A stretch of 50,378 nt of DNA from Candidatus Parcubacteria bacterium. GTDB taxonomy: Bacteria; Patescibacteriota; Saccharimonadia; Saccharimonadales; Saccharimonadaceae. Below the pieces are notes generated by a model. The model did not search any database. It was not told where the DNA came from and saw only the letters and a program-made list of their open reading frames with translations. The stretch lies in NCBI GenBank assembly GCA_023432475.1, contig JAEYUN010000021.1:1-50378 (forward strand). Reading direction: 5' to 3'. The position numbers were made by a program, and so were the translations under genes. Numbering within the stretch: position 1 is the stretch's first letter; each line of letters begins with the position of its first letter. Below, one piece after another: positions 7,868-16,278 of the stretch.

Positions 7868-9448
7868 GTGAAAACCAAATATATTTTCGTGATGGGCGGG
7901 GTGCTGTCAGGAGTCGGCAAGGGTATAACCGCCGCCTCGATTGGCGCTCTTTTGAAAAGCCGTGGTCTCAGCGTTAGTATTCAAAAATGCGATCCTTACC
8001 TGAATGTCGACGCCGGGACGCTTAATCCGGCCGAGCACGGCGAGTGTTATGTTACCAAAGACGGTGCCGAGACCGACCTTGACCTCGGCCATTATGAGCG
8101 TTTTTTGGACGAAGAGACTACCAACGACAGCATCACCCTGTCCGGTCGTTTGCTGAAACAGTTGATCGAAGACGAACGCAGCGGTAAATTCCTCGGCAAA
8201 ACCGTCCAGTTAGTACCGCATCTAACCAGCGCCATCCAAGCCAGTATCGAGCGAGCCGGTAAAGCTTCCGATGTGCATATTGTGGAGATCGGCGGTACCG
8301 TCGGTGACTATGAGGGTTTGAGTTTTGTCGAAGCCGCTCGGGAGTTTGCTCAAAAAAGGCCGGGCGAGGTGGCGTTTATCCATGTCGTCTACGTGCCTTA
8401 CCTCAAAGCCAGCAAAGAATTTAAAACCAAGCCAGCCCAGAATGCAGTGCGTGACCTGCGCGGTTTTGGTATTAGCCCGCATATCATTGTCGCCAGAGTC
8501 GAGGAAGCGCCAGACGAATCTATCGTTCGCAAACTCAGCCTGTTTGGGGGTGTCGCGCCAGAGGCGGTGGCGGTGGTGCCTAACGCCGATACCGTCCTGC
8601 GTGTGCCACTGATGTTGCATGAAATCGGTATCGACCGCCAAGTTATGAAAGTTTTGGGTCTTAAGCCTAAACCCGCCAAGCTTGATGCCTGGCAGGATAT
8701 TGTCAAAAAAGCAACAGCCAAACCAAAACGAGCCGTCCGAGTCGGTATTGTGGCGAAATATTTGGACAACGAAGACACCTATATATCCGTACTAGAGGCT
8801 TTAAAAGCGGCGGCTTGGCACGCCGGAGTAGGACTCAAGTACGACTGGGTTAGTGCTGAGAATATTGAGAAATACGGTGTGCGCGAACTTAAGCAGTATG
8901 ACGGCATACTGGTGCCGGGCGGTTTCGGTACGCGCGGCGTCGAAGGTAAGATAGCGGCAGCGAAATACGCTCTGGAGAAAAAAATACCTTACCTCGGGCT
9001 ATGTCTTGGCCTTCAGGTGGCTGTTATCGCCGCTGCCCGCCGGAGCGGTTTGTTGAGCGCCACCAGCGGCGAGCTCAACGCCGCCGCTACCGACCAGGTG
9101 GTTTACATCATGAAAGACCAGCGTGGTAAAGAAGCGACCGGTGGTACGATGCGGCTCGGTAACTATCCGGCCCGTCTGACTAAAGGTTCAAAAGTAGCTC
9201 GCTTGTATGGGACCGAAGATGTTATTGAGCGGCACCGTCACCGCTACGAAGTTAACCGTGTCTTTGAACAAAACATCGAAAATGGCGGGTTGGTTATCTC
9301 GGGTCAATCACCAGACGGCAGCCTGGTAGAGTTTATTGAAGGCCGGGACCATCCTTATTTTCTAGCCACCCAAGCCCATCCTGAGCTGCGCTCGCGGCCA
9401 ACCCGGCCGCATCCGCTCTTTAGCGGCTTTATCAAAGCAATGAAATAA
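7868..9448 (+). CDS. pyrG: CTP synthase
   Basis: Makes CTP from UTP, ATP and glutamine. The 526-residue protein has the N-terminal amidoligase domain with GGVLSGVGKGITAASIG (about 10-26) and the DPYLNVDAGTLNP stretch, then a class I glutamine amidotransferase domain with oxyanion loop PGGFGTRG (about 350) and catalytic triad C379 (GLCLGLQ), H504 and E506 (AHPE). It is slightly shorter than the roughly 545-residue norm. The start is GTG at 7868 with AAAGGTGA 7 nt upstream. All catalytic residues are present. Confidence 0.96.
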   Translation: MKTKYIFVMGGVLSGVGKGITAASIGALLKSRGLSVSIQKCDPYLNVDAGTLNPAEHGECYVTKDGAETDLDLGHYERFLDEETTNDSITLSGRLLKQLIEDERSGKFLGKTVQLVPHLTSAIQASIERAGKASDVHIVEIGGTVGDYEGLSFVEAAREFAQKRPGEVAFIHVVYVPYLKASKEFKTKPAQNAVRDLRGFGISPHIIVARVEEAPDESIVRKLSLFGGVAPEAVAVVPNADTVLRVPLMLHEIGIDRQVMKVLGLKPKPAKLDAWQDIVKKATAKPKRAVRVGIVAKYLDNEDTYISVLEALKAAAWHAGVGLKYDWVSAENIEKYGVRELKQYDGILVPGGFGTRGVEGKIAAAKYALEKKIPYLGLCLGLQVAVIAAARRSGLLSATSGELNAAATDQVVYIMKDQRGKEATGGTMRLGNYPARLTKGSKVARLYGTEDVIERHRHRYEVNRVFEQNIENGGLVISGQSPDGSLVEFIEGRDHPYFLATQAHPELRSRPTRPHPLFSGFIKAMK

Positions 9449-9478
9449 GCCGCACCTATCTGTTATACTTGGACTGTT

Positions 9479-11116
9479 ATGGAGAAATTAGTCTCGGCAA
9501 TCGAACAAATAGTTAAGTCTAGTTTTAGTGTTGATGCCAAGCTGGAACTGACGCGGCCGGACGCTCAGTTCGGGGACTATGCCTCAAATATTGCTCTGCA
9601 ATTAGCTAAAGACCTCGGGCGTAATCCGCGCGAGATTGCCGAGGACTTGGTAGGAAAAATAACCGAACTACCGGACGTAGCTTCGGCTGAAGTGGCTGGA
9701 CCGGGGTTCATAAATATTCGCCTGCACGACTCTGTTTTAGAACGACTGGCCGATGGGCGACCAAGCCTTAGCCGTCAGACCGAGACGGTAGTAATCGAAA
9801 CGAACAACCCGAACCCATTCAAGGCCATGCATATCGGCCATGCCATGAACGCGATCGTGGCTGATACTGTTGCCAACCTACTCGAAGCAAGTGGCGCCCG
9901 CACTTACCGGGTGAGCTATCACGGTGACGTCGGACTGCATGTGGGCAAAAGTATGTATGCTCTTCTGCGCTACGCTGAAGGTGACCCCCAGAAACTGCTC
10001 GGTGTTCCAGAGGTTGGGCGCAATGATTTTATGAGCCGAATGTATGCTGAGGGTTCGCGGGCCTACAACGAAGACGAAGTTGCTAAGGGGGAGATTGTTG
10101 AGCTAGCCAGACAGTCATTTACCCGTCAAGACCCAATTTATGCCGCTGTCTATGACACGGTATTTAACTGGAGTTTCGATGAGATTGACGCCAATATGCG
10201 CCGCCTTGGCAACAAGCCGGTCGAACGGCGATTTTTGGAAAGCGAGGCCGACCTGCGCGGTGTCAAAATCGTCAAGGACAACGTGCCTGGGGTTTTCCAG
10301 GAAAGTGACGGTGCGCTGATTTTCAAAGGCTCTGAGCATGGTAGTTTCGATAACGCTTTCGTCTCCTCGAGCGGGCAGGGGCTTTATGCGGCGCGTGATC
10401 TCGGACTGATTCAACTAAAAAACGAACAGTATCATCCCAATAAAAGCTATATTGTGACCGCCGAAGAACAGCGTGACTATTTCAAGGGCGTGCTAACGGC
10501 GGCTGGCCTTTGTTTTCCAGATCTGAAAGATGTGACCATCAATATACCGACTGGCATGGTCAAACTCTCGACCGGCAAAATGAGTTCGCGTGATGGCGGC
10601 ATTGTGACAATCGCCTGGTTATTTGACCAGGTGGCTGAGGCGATTCGGGCCCGCGGTGCTGAACCGACAGAAAGTGTTGTTGCCGGTGCCTTGCGCTACG
10701 CGTTTTTGAAAGTACGCATCGGCGGCGATATTGTCTTTGACATCAATGACTCGGTCAGCATACAGGGCAACAGTGGGCCGTACCTGCAGTACGCCCACGC
10801 GCGCGCCTGTTCGATTTTGGAAAAAGCCGGTGACTTTACGGTCATGCCGGGTGAATATGACGCAGCGGAGCGAAGTCTGCTGCGTAAAATCGTCGAATAC
10901 GCCGGTGTAGCCGAAAAGGCGCAAGCGGAACTGTTACCGCACTATATTTGCACGTATCTATACGAGCTGGCTCAAGAATTCAATCGGTTCTACGAGCACG
11001 CCAGGATTATCGGCGACGAGCGTGAGGCTTTCCGCCTGGCCTTGGTGCGCCGCTACCGCGACACGCTGGCCTCCGGGCTAAAACTTCTTGGCATTGAAGC
11101 GCTTGAGCGCTTGTAA
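9479..11116 (+). CDS. argS: Arginyl-tRNA synthetase
   Basis: Class I synthetase for tRNA-Arg, 545 residues. It has an N-terminal additional domain (about 1-95), the HIGH motif in NPFKAMHIGHAMNA (about 112-122), the KMSKS counterpart TGKMSSRDGG (about 364-373), and a C-terminal DALR anticodon-binding domain (about 430-545). TATACT (9464-9469, TG-extended) ends 9 nt before the ATG and there is no Shine-Dalgarno, so translation is probably leaderless. It is separated by only 30 bp from pyrG, with no terminator between. Confidence 0.95.
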   Translation: MEKLVSAIEQIVKSSFSVDAKLELTRPDAQFGDYASNIALQLAKDLGRNPREIAEDLVGKITELPDVASAEVAGPGFINIRLHDSVLERLADGRPSLSRQTETVVIETNNPNPFKAMHIGHAMNAIVADTVANLLEASGARTYRVSYHGDVGLHVGKSMYALLRYAEGDPQKLLGVPEVGRNDFMSRMYAEGSRAYNEDEVAKGEIVELARQSFTRQDPIYAAVYDTVFNWSFDEIDANMRRLGNKPVERRFLESEADLRGVKIVKDNVPGVFQESDGALIFKGSEHGSFDNAFVSSSGQGLYAARDLGLIQLKNEQYHPNKSYIVTAEEQRDYFKGVLTAAGLCFPDLKDVTINIPTGMVKLSTGKMSSRDGGIVTIAWLFDQVAEAIRARGAEPTESVVAGALRYAFLKVRIGGDIVFDINDSVSIQGNSGPYLQYAHARACSILEKAGDFTVMPGEYDAAERSLLRKIVEYAGVAEKAQAELLPHYICTYLYELAQEFNRFYEHARIIGDEREAFRLALVRRYRDTLASGLKLLGIEALERL

Positions 11117-11162
11117 TTGCCGTAGGGGCAGCGTATACTTTCCGACAAGGAATTACGCCCCA

Positions 11163-11234
11163 ATGAGTATAAACAACGCTGAGTTCGGAATGATTCTACT
11201 AGACATTCTTTGCGTTGCCGACTCGGCGGTGTAG
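11163..11234 (+). CDS. Possible 23-codon leader peptide
   Basis: ATG to TAG frame encoding 23 residues starting MSINNAEFG, with a weak AAGGA 11 nt upstream. Its last codons contain the antiterminator arm 11222-11229, so a ribosome reaching the stop would mask that arm and favour termination. No codon run points to a particular amino acid. Reality as a translated ORF is unproven. Confidence 0.3.
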   Translation: MSINNAEFGMILLDILCVADSAV

Positions 11235-11265
11235 TTCCAGTACGAAATCTGAAAATTACATAAGT

Positions 11266-11300
11266 CCGCCGAGAACACAACCTCGGCGGTTTTGTTTTTT
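11266..11300 (+). terminator. Terminator half of the leader switch
   Basis: Perfect 8-bp stem CCGCCGAG / CTCGGCGG, 8-nt loop, followed by TTTTGTTTTTT. Confidence 0.75.
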
Positions 11301-11362
11301 CAGAACTCGATGTCGTGGAGTAAATCAGCCCACGATTTTACAAAAAGTGAGGAGGAACCTAG

Positions 11363-11641
11363 ATGCCGGTCATGGTTAAAGACGAGGCGAGGGCTTTTGC
11401 TCTAAACTCGTTTCTCAGCTACCTATCGAAGCAGGACTTGACGGTGCAGCGTGACTCTGGCGTGGCGTCGGCGCTCAACATCAAGGTGACTAGCCGAGTT
11501 ATGTCTTCGGCCATACACACTGCTCTCAAACACGGCTTGGTGCGTCGCTACCGCGACGCGGAAGCCCATGACTTCTACGACAACCCCGTGAAGTTTACCA
11601 TAACTCCACGGGGTAGAGAGCAGCTATCGGCCATGAGCTGA
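11363..11641 (+). CDS. Small winged-helix-like DNA-binding protein
   Basis: A 92-residue protein preceded by a strong GAGGAGG Shine-Dalgarno. It starts with a helical segment (about 8-25), then a helix-turn-helix-like stretch SRVMSSAIHTALKHGLVRRY (about 46-65) and a beta-wing-like tail ending KFTITPRGREQLSAM, the pattern of small winged-helix regulators. I cannot assign a known subfamily. It sits behind an attenuator-like leader, and a perfect 14-bp hairpin follows the stop. Autogenous control is plausible but unproven. Confidence 0.6.
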   Translation: MPVMVKDEARAFALNSFLSYLSKQDLTVQRDSGVASALNIKVTSRVMSSAIHTALKHGLVRRYRDAEAHDFYDNPVKFTITPRGREQLSAMS

Positions 11642-11654
11642 GGGCTGCTTTCCT

Positions 11655-11701
11655 GGTGTGGGGACGGGCGGCGTAACATGCCCCAAACCCGTCCCCACAC
11701 C
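11655..11701 (+). terminator. 14-bp perfect stem-loop after the winged-helix gene
   Basis: GGTGTGGGGACGGG (11655-11668) and CCCGTCCCCACACC (11688-11701) pair perfectly around a 19-nt loop. No T-run follows, so it may be a 3'-end stabiliser or a factor-assisted terminator rather than an intrinsic one. Confidence 0.5.
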
Positions 11702-11783
11702 GGTATTAAATTTCCTCCTCGTTTTATTAAAAAACACTAGCTTCATTGACTATAACGACCGAGCTAATTACAGTGGATGTATC

Positions 11784-12824
11784 ATGGATATACAACCAAG
11801 CAATCAACCAAAGAGCGAATTTCCTCCACAAAATGATAATACAAAGACTACTTTTCCGAGCCAGCCGCCTGAGGGTATGCAACCGACTACTCCTCCTCTG
11901 ACTGAGCCGCCCAAGCCAACCAGGCGCATCCGCCCGATTTTTTGGATACTGCTAGCCGTCGTGGTGTTACTGGCTGGTGCGGCAGCGCTATATTATTTCC
12001 TGGTATTCTCAAAACAATCACCCGCCCAGCCTGACGCGTCTAATCAGGGTGGAGTTAACCAGACAAAATCATTGAGCGCGGCCGAAGTCATTACTTTAGT
12101 AAAAGCCAAGCTCGTTGATGCTAAAACCGAAAAGAGTGAAAACGAACCGCCCTATATCGTCGAACCCGACCACAAACCGTCAGGGTATGATTTTTATACC
12201 ACGACAGGTCGCTCCGGCAAAACTGAACACTACGTTTACGTCACTGGCACGGCCGAACGAGCCGATAGGGACCTTACAACCATGAAGCAAGCGCTGCTTG
12301 ACAACGACTTTGTGGCTGCTGATACCGAGACCTATGACTATGCCAAGCGCTTTTCGGAACCTGCTATGGAGAGCGGTGTTGTTTATCAGTCCGACAAAGT
12401 TGTTTGTTTACTAAACCGGGTACCGCCGATCAACGACACCACTGCGCCTGCGCCCGATGCGACTTGGCTAAGTTGTGCCGACAAATCGGACTATGAGAAA
12501 TCTGCCAAGACTATCCAACCCTTCTACCAGGCCCTGAAAGCAGCTGGCCAGTCCGGTGGGCAGTTGGTCGTGACGGTGCCGAGCATCAAAGATAGCCAAA
12601 CTGAAGGGTACAAGTTAGCCGAAGGAGCCCTGAGCGGCTACGGCGACATGAGCGGCGCCGCTGCGCTCTACTATCAGGCGCCGGACGGTGTGTGGCGTTT
12701 CTTCCGCGCTGGTCAAGATAGTCCAGCGTGTACCGACTATAACAGCGACGAGTTGAAAAAAGCCTTCGTCGGCGAGCCGTGTTACGACGTGGCGGCGGAC
12801 AAGATCTCGACAGTTAAACTCTAA
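11784..12824 (+). CDS. Membrane-anchored protein of unknown function
   Basis: A 346-residue protein, not recognised. It has a Pro- and Gln-rich cytoplasmic N-terminus (about 1-48), one transmembrane helix (IFWILLAVVVLLAGAAALYY, about 52-71) and a 270-residue extracytoplasmic part with four Cys, which could form disulfides. The ATG at 11784 is preferred: a longer frame begins at 11658, inside the 14-bp hairpin. A TACAGT-like hexamer (11769-11774) ends 9 nt before this ATG. No catalytic motif was recognised. Confidence 0.6.
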   Translation: MDIQPSNQPKSEFPPQNDNTKTTFPSQPPEGMQPTTPPLTEPPKPTRRIRPIFWILLAVVVLLAGAAALYYFLVFSKQSPAQPDASNQGGVNQTKSLSAAEVITLVKAKLVDAKTEKSENEPPYIVEPDHKPSGYDFYTTTGRSGKTEHYVYVTGTAERADRDLTTMKQALLDNDFVAADTETYDYAKRFSEPAMESGVVYQSDKVVCLLNRVPPINDTTAPAPDATWLSCADKSDYEKSAKTIQPFYQALKAAGQSGGQLVVTVPSIKDSQTEGYKLAEGALSGYGDMSGAAALYYQAPDGVWRFFRAGQDSPACTDYNSDELKKAFVGEPCYDVAADKISTVKL

Positions 12825-12903
12825 CCGATCTATTCGGCAGGCTTTATACTAATGACTGAATTGGCTATAATCTAGCCTAGTTATCAGACTAGGGAGGTCT
12901 ACA

Positions 12904-13305
12904 ATGAAAGCAGATAAACCGCTTACCAAAAAAGCCGCGAAACTTAAGTCGTATGCGGCTACAGCCGCTCAGAAAACTAAAGCTCAAGGCAGTGGCTTCG
13001 TTAATTTTATCCGCGAACAAGGGGTTATAGGCCTAGCGATTGGTCTTGCTATCGGCACGGCCGCCGGTGATACGGTTCGTAAGCTCGTTGAAGGGTTCAT
13101 CAACCCGATAGTTCAGTTTATCGTCGGTTCCGGAGACCGGTTAGCTAACTCTACCTGGCATTTTGAGATGTGGGGACGTCAGGCCGATTTTGCCTGGGGA
13201 GCTTTTGTTAGTTCGGCCATAACACTTCTGGCGACGGCTCTGGTCATTTATATGTTGATTCATTTTATGAAGCTCGACAGACTTGACAAGAAAAAAGATA
13301 AATAA
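12904..13305 (+). CDS. mscL: Large-conductance mechanosensitive channel MscL
   Basis: A 133-residue membrane protein that opens under membrane tension to release solutes during osmotic downshock. After a basic, Ala/Lys-rich N-terminal extension (about 1-33), TM1 contains the small-residue repeat GVIGLAIGLAIGTAAGDTV (about 41-59), then a periplasmic-type loop and TM2 (about 99-121), ending in a charged tail. The fold and TM1 pattern match MscL; the N-terminal extension is longer than usual. GGGAGG precedes the ATG, and a 5-bp CCTAG/CTAGG hairpin lies against that Shine-Dalgarno. The next gene starts 1 nt after the stop. Confidence 0.8.
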   Translation: MKADKPLTKKAAKLKSYAATAAQKTKAQGSGFVNFIREQGVIGLAIGLAIGTAAGDTVRKLVEGFINPIVQFIVGSGDRLANSTWHFEMWGRQADFAWGAFVSSAITLLATALVIYMLIHFMKLDRLDKKKDK

Positions 13306-13306
13306 A

Positions 13307-13888
13307 ATGGCCAAGTTTGACAATTTTTTTCTTTGGGTAACACGCGGTCTGACGATAGGCATGTTGGGTTACGGGGTTTGGCACTTACTAGCCGGCAGTC
13401 CAAAGGTGGCACGTTATATTATTGCCGGCGCCTTCGTCGTCGCGATCATTGCTTTGATTAGCCGTTATGCAAATAAGTTAGTACCGGCTTGGTTGATGTG
13501 CTCGATCGCAGTTCTGATGGTGTTGGTGGCTTGCCTGGGTTTTGGCTACGATATGTATAGTAAATGGTGGCCGTGGGATGACTGGATGCATGGTCTATCG
13601 GGAGTAGTATTCAGCGCTTTTGGCATAGTCTTGATTGAGCGGATGTGCCAGCGTTGGTCACCAAAGCTACCGGTCTGGATACGGGTTGTTATTGCTACAC
13701 TATTTGCGGCTTTCATCGCGACATTTTGGGAACTATTGGAGTTTGGTTCGGACCAATTTCTGGGTTCGTTCCTCCAGCAGGCCGATCTTTACGACACGAT
13801 GTATGATTTGTGGCTTGGCTCAGTCTGGGGATTAATAACGGCGGCTGGCTATTATACTTTTAAGTCTGTCCGACCCACCAAGAAATAA
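13307..13888 (+). CDS. DUF2238/YjdF-like multipass membrane protein
   Basis: A 193-residue protein with about six hydrophobic segments. WPWDDWMHGLSGVVFSAFGI (about 90-109), FWELLEFGSDQF (about 143-154) and the DTMYDLWLGSVWGL stretch (about 164-177) resemble conserved Asp/Glu/His positions in the DUF2238 (YjdF) family, whose biochemical role is not established. The start is the ATG at 13307, 1 nt after the mscL stop; an upstream start would overlap mscL. Co-transcription with mscL is likely. Family assignment is from memory of motifs and is moderate. Confidence 0.6.
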   Translation: MAKFDNFFLWVTRGLTIGMLGYGVWHLLAGSPKVARYIIAGAFVVAIIALISRYANKLVPAWLMCSIAVLMVLVACLGFGYDMYSKWWPWDDWMHGLSGVVFSAFGIVLIERMCQRWSPKLPVWIRVVIATLFAAFIATFWELLEFGSDQFLGSFLQQADLYDTMYDLWLGSVWGLITAAGYYTFKSVRPTKK

Positions 13889-13917
13889 GTTTTAAAGTAG
13901 CCGAATAGCAAATGTTT

Positions 13918-14014
13918 CGTCCAAAGGACGGAACGAGTTTCCCGATGGCTTCTACGAAGTGGTTCCCCTAGTGGCACTTACCATCGAACTGTTAATCTCG
14001 TCCCATCCTTTGAC
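13918..14014. other. Long bulged inverted repeat in a convergent gap
   Basis: Nested complementary segments fold about 97 nt into a rod: 13919-13937 with 13997-14014 (imperfect, about 16 pairs), CGATGG 13943-13948 with CCATCG 13981-13986, and AAGTG 13957-13961 with CACTT 13975-13979. It lies between two convergent genes with no T-run on either side. It could be a bidirectional 3' element or a small RNA; no known family was recognised. Confidence 0.5.
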
Positions 14015-14031
14015 CGGCTAGACTAGCCGGT
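14013..14031 (-). terminator. Hairpin at the end of the opposing small gene
   Basis: ACCGGCTA / TAGCCGGT, an 8-bp perfect stem with GAC loop, overlapping the stop codon of the minus-strand gene at 14018. There is no strong T-run. Confidence 0.5.
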
Positions 14032-14359
14032 AGTAGCGGCCGTTGTAGCTGATGCGCCCTGCGCGGGTCAGTTCTACCATGGCTTGTCGGACCGTGGTAG
14101 TCTTGTCGCCCGGGTTACGGCCGAGCGGATGAGCTTCGCTACGAAGCTCATTTAGTATCCGGTAGGCCGCCTCCTTTTCGTTACTGGCATGCAGCCAACG
14201 GCGCTTCAGGGAGCGGACAACTAGTTGCTTGGCTAACACTAGCTGCTTGACGGACGGCTGGAAGCCGCGTTGAGAGCGAGGCGCTTGCTGCACCAGACGT
14301 TCTCTTTTTGGCCGCCGGGATATCGCTGTCGACTTAACGCCTGAGGGCGATTGCGACAT
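14018..14359 (-). CDS. Small basic winged-helix-like protein
   Basis: A 113-residue strongly basic protein of unknown family. The first 50 residues are rich in Arg, Lys, Ser and Gln and probably disordered; the C-terminal part (about 60-113) has helices followed by RQAMVELTRAGRISYNGRYY, which looks like a recognition helix and wing. A strong AGGAGGTG Shine-Dalgarno precedes the ATG, unlike most genes here. Upstream is a leader with a folded element and an extended -10. A nucleic-acid-binding role is inferred from charge and fold pattern only. Confidence 0.55.
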   Translation of the reverse strand: MSQSPSGVKSTAISRRPKRERLVQQAPRSQRGFQPSVKQLVLAKQLVVRSLKRRWLHASNEKEAAYRILNELRSEAHPLGRNPGDKTTTVRQAMVELTRAGRISYNGRYYRLV

Positions 14360-14436
14360 GACACCTCCTAAACAAACTCCATATCGGTTTCGACGGGGTT
14401 GCCGAAAGCTCCTATGGTTAGTCTTACTCTATACCA
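14360..14436 (-). promoter_or_regulatory. Promoter and folded leader of the basic winged-helix gene
   Basis: On the minus strand TG-G-TATAGA (hexamer 14433 to 14428) starts a leader of about 65 nt. Within it CCATA/TATGG (14413-14417 with 14379-14383) and TTTCG/CGAAA (14403-14407 with 14388-14392) form a two-part stem directly before the Shine-Dalgarno. The helix could be a binding site for the basic product itself. Confidence 0.45.
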
Positions 14437-14495
14437 GCCGCTATTCTAGAACAAGACTAAATTTATGGTTGCCATATTGTTATACTTAAAGTTAT

Positions 14496-15041
14496 ATGAC
14501 TCAAAAACAGGGCAAATTACTCTGGGTGGACCTCGAGATGACCGGGCTTGACCCGGTTGAGGACCGCATATTGGAAGTAGCGGCAATTGTGACCGACTGG
14601 GAATTTAAAGAGCTGGCTACTTATACGGCGGTAAAAAAAGTCGGACCGGCTCTTATGAAAAAACGTATGGACATCCCTTTTTGGGATAAATACGATGATG
14701 TTAGGAGTGTGCTGGTGGAACAGAACCTCAAAGGCAAAGGCGGGCGTAGCGTCGAGAATGAACTACTGGCACTAGTTAATGAATGGTTTGACCCGAAACA
14801 TCCAGTACTGCTCGCAGGTAACTCGATACATCAAGACCGTAAATTTATCGAGAATGAGTGGCCTAGGTTGAATGCCAGGTTGCACTATCGGATGCTCGAC
14901 GTCAGTGCTTGGAAAGTTGTATTTGAAGGCAAATACCGCAAGAAATTTGCCAAAGCCGAAGCCCATCGCGCGCTGGAAGATATCCGGGGCAGCATCGAGG
15001 AGTTGAAATACTACCTCACCAAGAGCAATATAAAGGTATAG
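14496..15041 (+). CDS. orn: Oligoribonuclease
   Basis: A DEDDh 3'-5' exonuclease that degrades 2-5 nt RNA to mononucleotides. The 181-residue protein carries D12 and E14 in WVDLEMTG, D114 in SIHQDRKF, and H157/D162 in AHRALEDIRGS: the complete catalytic set at normal family length. TATACT (14481-14486, TG-extended) ends 9 nt before the ATG with no Shine-Dalgarno, so the message is probably leaderless. A capA-like gene follows after 2 nt. Confidence 0.95.
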   Translation: MTQKQGKLLWVDLEMTGLDPVEDRILEVAAIVTDWEFKELATYTAVKKVGPALMKKRMDIPFWDKYDDVRSVLVEQNLKGKGGRSVENELLALVNEWFDPKHPVLLAGNSIHQDRKFIENEWPRLNARLHYRMLDVSAWKVVFEGKYRKKFAKAEAHRALEDIRGSIEELKYYLTKSNIKV

Positions 15042-15043
15042 TT

Positions 15044-16258
15044 ATGAAAGACATTACATCTCACCGTACAGCTAAGATATGGCTGTATGTAGGGCTTGGC
15101 CTGGGCGGTCTTTTGTTGGTCTTGGCAGTCATATTCTTGGCAACTCAGAAAGTATTGGCCCCGCGAATTGAAACGGTGAAGACTGACGAACCGCTGCCAG
15201 CTAACGCTGAGATGAAGCTGTTGGTGATGGGCGATATTTATTGGGGCAGGTATATCAATAGCTGGTCGATGGCCAGCCCGTTGCAATACACCTATCCTTT
15301 CCAGCAGCTTAATGATTTCGAGCGCGATGATTATGACGCCTGGATTGCAAATTTAGAATGTCCAGTCACTAACAATCCAAAAGTTAGCCCAGCTCAAGAA
15401 GAAGCCACCCTAAAATTTGATTGTTCGCCCGCCTATTTGCCCGAAGCAGCTAAATGGTTTACGGCTGTTAGCTTGGCCAATAACCATACCGACAATCAAA
15501 ACGGACAAATTGGCCTCTTAGAGACTAAGCAGCATCTTGAACAAAACGGCATACAATACTTTGGGACTTTTGAGCCAGAACTATATGACGATATATGCGA
15601 GGTTGTCAGTTTGCCAGCGCGCGTGACGATGACGGATAAATCGGTTAAAACTGCCAAGCTGCCGCTCGCCCTATGTGGCTATCACGGGGTTTTCAAGATA
15701 CCAAGCGTCGCTTCGGTTGACACAATTAGCCGCTATAGTAACCTGTTCAATGTTATTAGTCTGCCGCACTCCGGACAAGAATACGTTGCCACTCCTGACC
15801 GTATCAAAACCACTCTATACCGCGCCATGATTGACGCCGGTGCTGACGTGGTGGCGGGCGGGCATCCGCACTGGGTGCAAACTAGTGAAGCCTACAAGGG
15901 TAAACTTATCGCTTACTCGCTTGGCAATTTCATTTTTGACCAGCAACGTCTCCCCGAAACGACACGTTCAGCTGTGCTGAGCATAACTTTAAGCGTCAAC
16001 GCGGCTGATGCGCCAGATATTCAACAGTGGTTGACCTTGGGTGAAACATGCAGCGGCTATCATGATGATTGTTCGACTCAAGCAGAAGAAAAAGGACTTA
16101 AAAAACTGCCCTTTACCTATAATTTCGCAATGCTGGGTAGTGTTGACGACAACAAAGTGACGCGCCTAGCCGAGGAAGGGGAACTCAAAGCCATCAAGGA
16201 GCGACTGGATTGGCAGCGAACCGTATCTGGCTTAACAGAACGCTACAGCGGGCAATAA
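15044..16258 (+). CDS. CapA/PgsA-type metallophosphatase-fold protein
   Basis: A 404-residue membrane-anchored protein: TM helix at about 9-32, then an extracytoplasmic calcineurin-like domain of the CapA family, with MGDIYWGRYI (about 62), SLANNHTDNQNG (about 143-154), LPHSGQEY (about 241) and VVAGGHPHWVQ (about 269-279) followed by AYSLGNFIFDQ. CapA homologues act in poly-gamma-glutamate capsule export or anchoring, but no capB/capC genes are nearby, so the substrate is uncertain. Coupled to orn (2-nt gap). Confidence 0.82.
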   Translation: MKDITSHRTAKIWLYVGLGLGGLLLVLAVIFLATQKVLAPRIETVKTDEPLPANAEMKLLVMGDIYWGRYINSWSMASPLQYTYPFQQLNDFERDDYDAWIANLECPVTNNPKVSPAQEEATLKFDCSPAYLPEAAKWFTAVSLANNHTDNQNGQIGLLETKQHLEQNGIQYFGTFEPELYDDICEVVSLPARVTMTDKSVKTAKLPLALCGYHGVFKIPSVASVDTISRYSNLFNVISLPHSGQEYVATPDRIKTTLYRAMIDAGADVVAGGHPHWVQTSEAYKGKLIAYSLGNFIFDQQRLPETTRSAVLSITLSVNAADAPDIQQWLTLGETCSGYHDDCSTQAEEKGLKKLPFTYNFAMLGSVDDNKVTRLAEEGELKAIKERLDWQRTVSGLTERYSGQ

Positions 16259-16278
16259 CTGGTACAATTGATTTAATC

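Larger units (their letters stand above)
11134..11300 (+). promoter_or_regulatory. Promoter and leader with mutually exclusive helices
   Basis: A TATACT hexamer (11134-11139) starts a leader of about 150 nt. CCGCCGAG (11266-11273) can pair with CTCGGCGG at 11222-11229 or with an identical CTCGGCGG at 11282-11289. The second pairing forms a terminator followed by a T-rich run; the first would prevent it. This is the classical geometry of an antiterminator/terminator switch ahead of the winged-helix gene at 11363. Confidence 0.6.

Noticed and set aside
7605..7871. 88-codon frame over tRNA-Ser and the pyrG leader
   Set aside because: It reads through the tRNA and terminator.
14386..14410. Sequence GGTTTCGACGGGG resembling the 5' end of tmRNA
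   Set aside because: No acceptor partner, mRNA-like part or T-loop follows, and orn begins 90 nt downstream. It is explained by the folded leader of the minus-strand gene.
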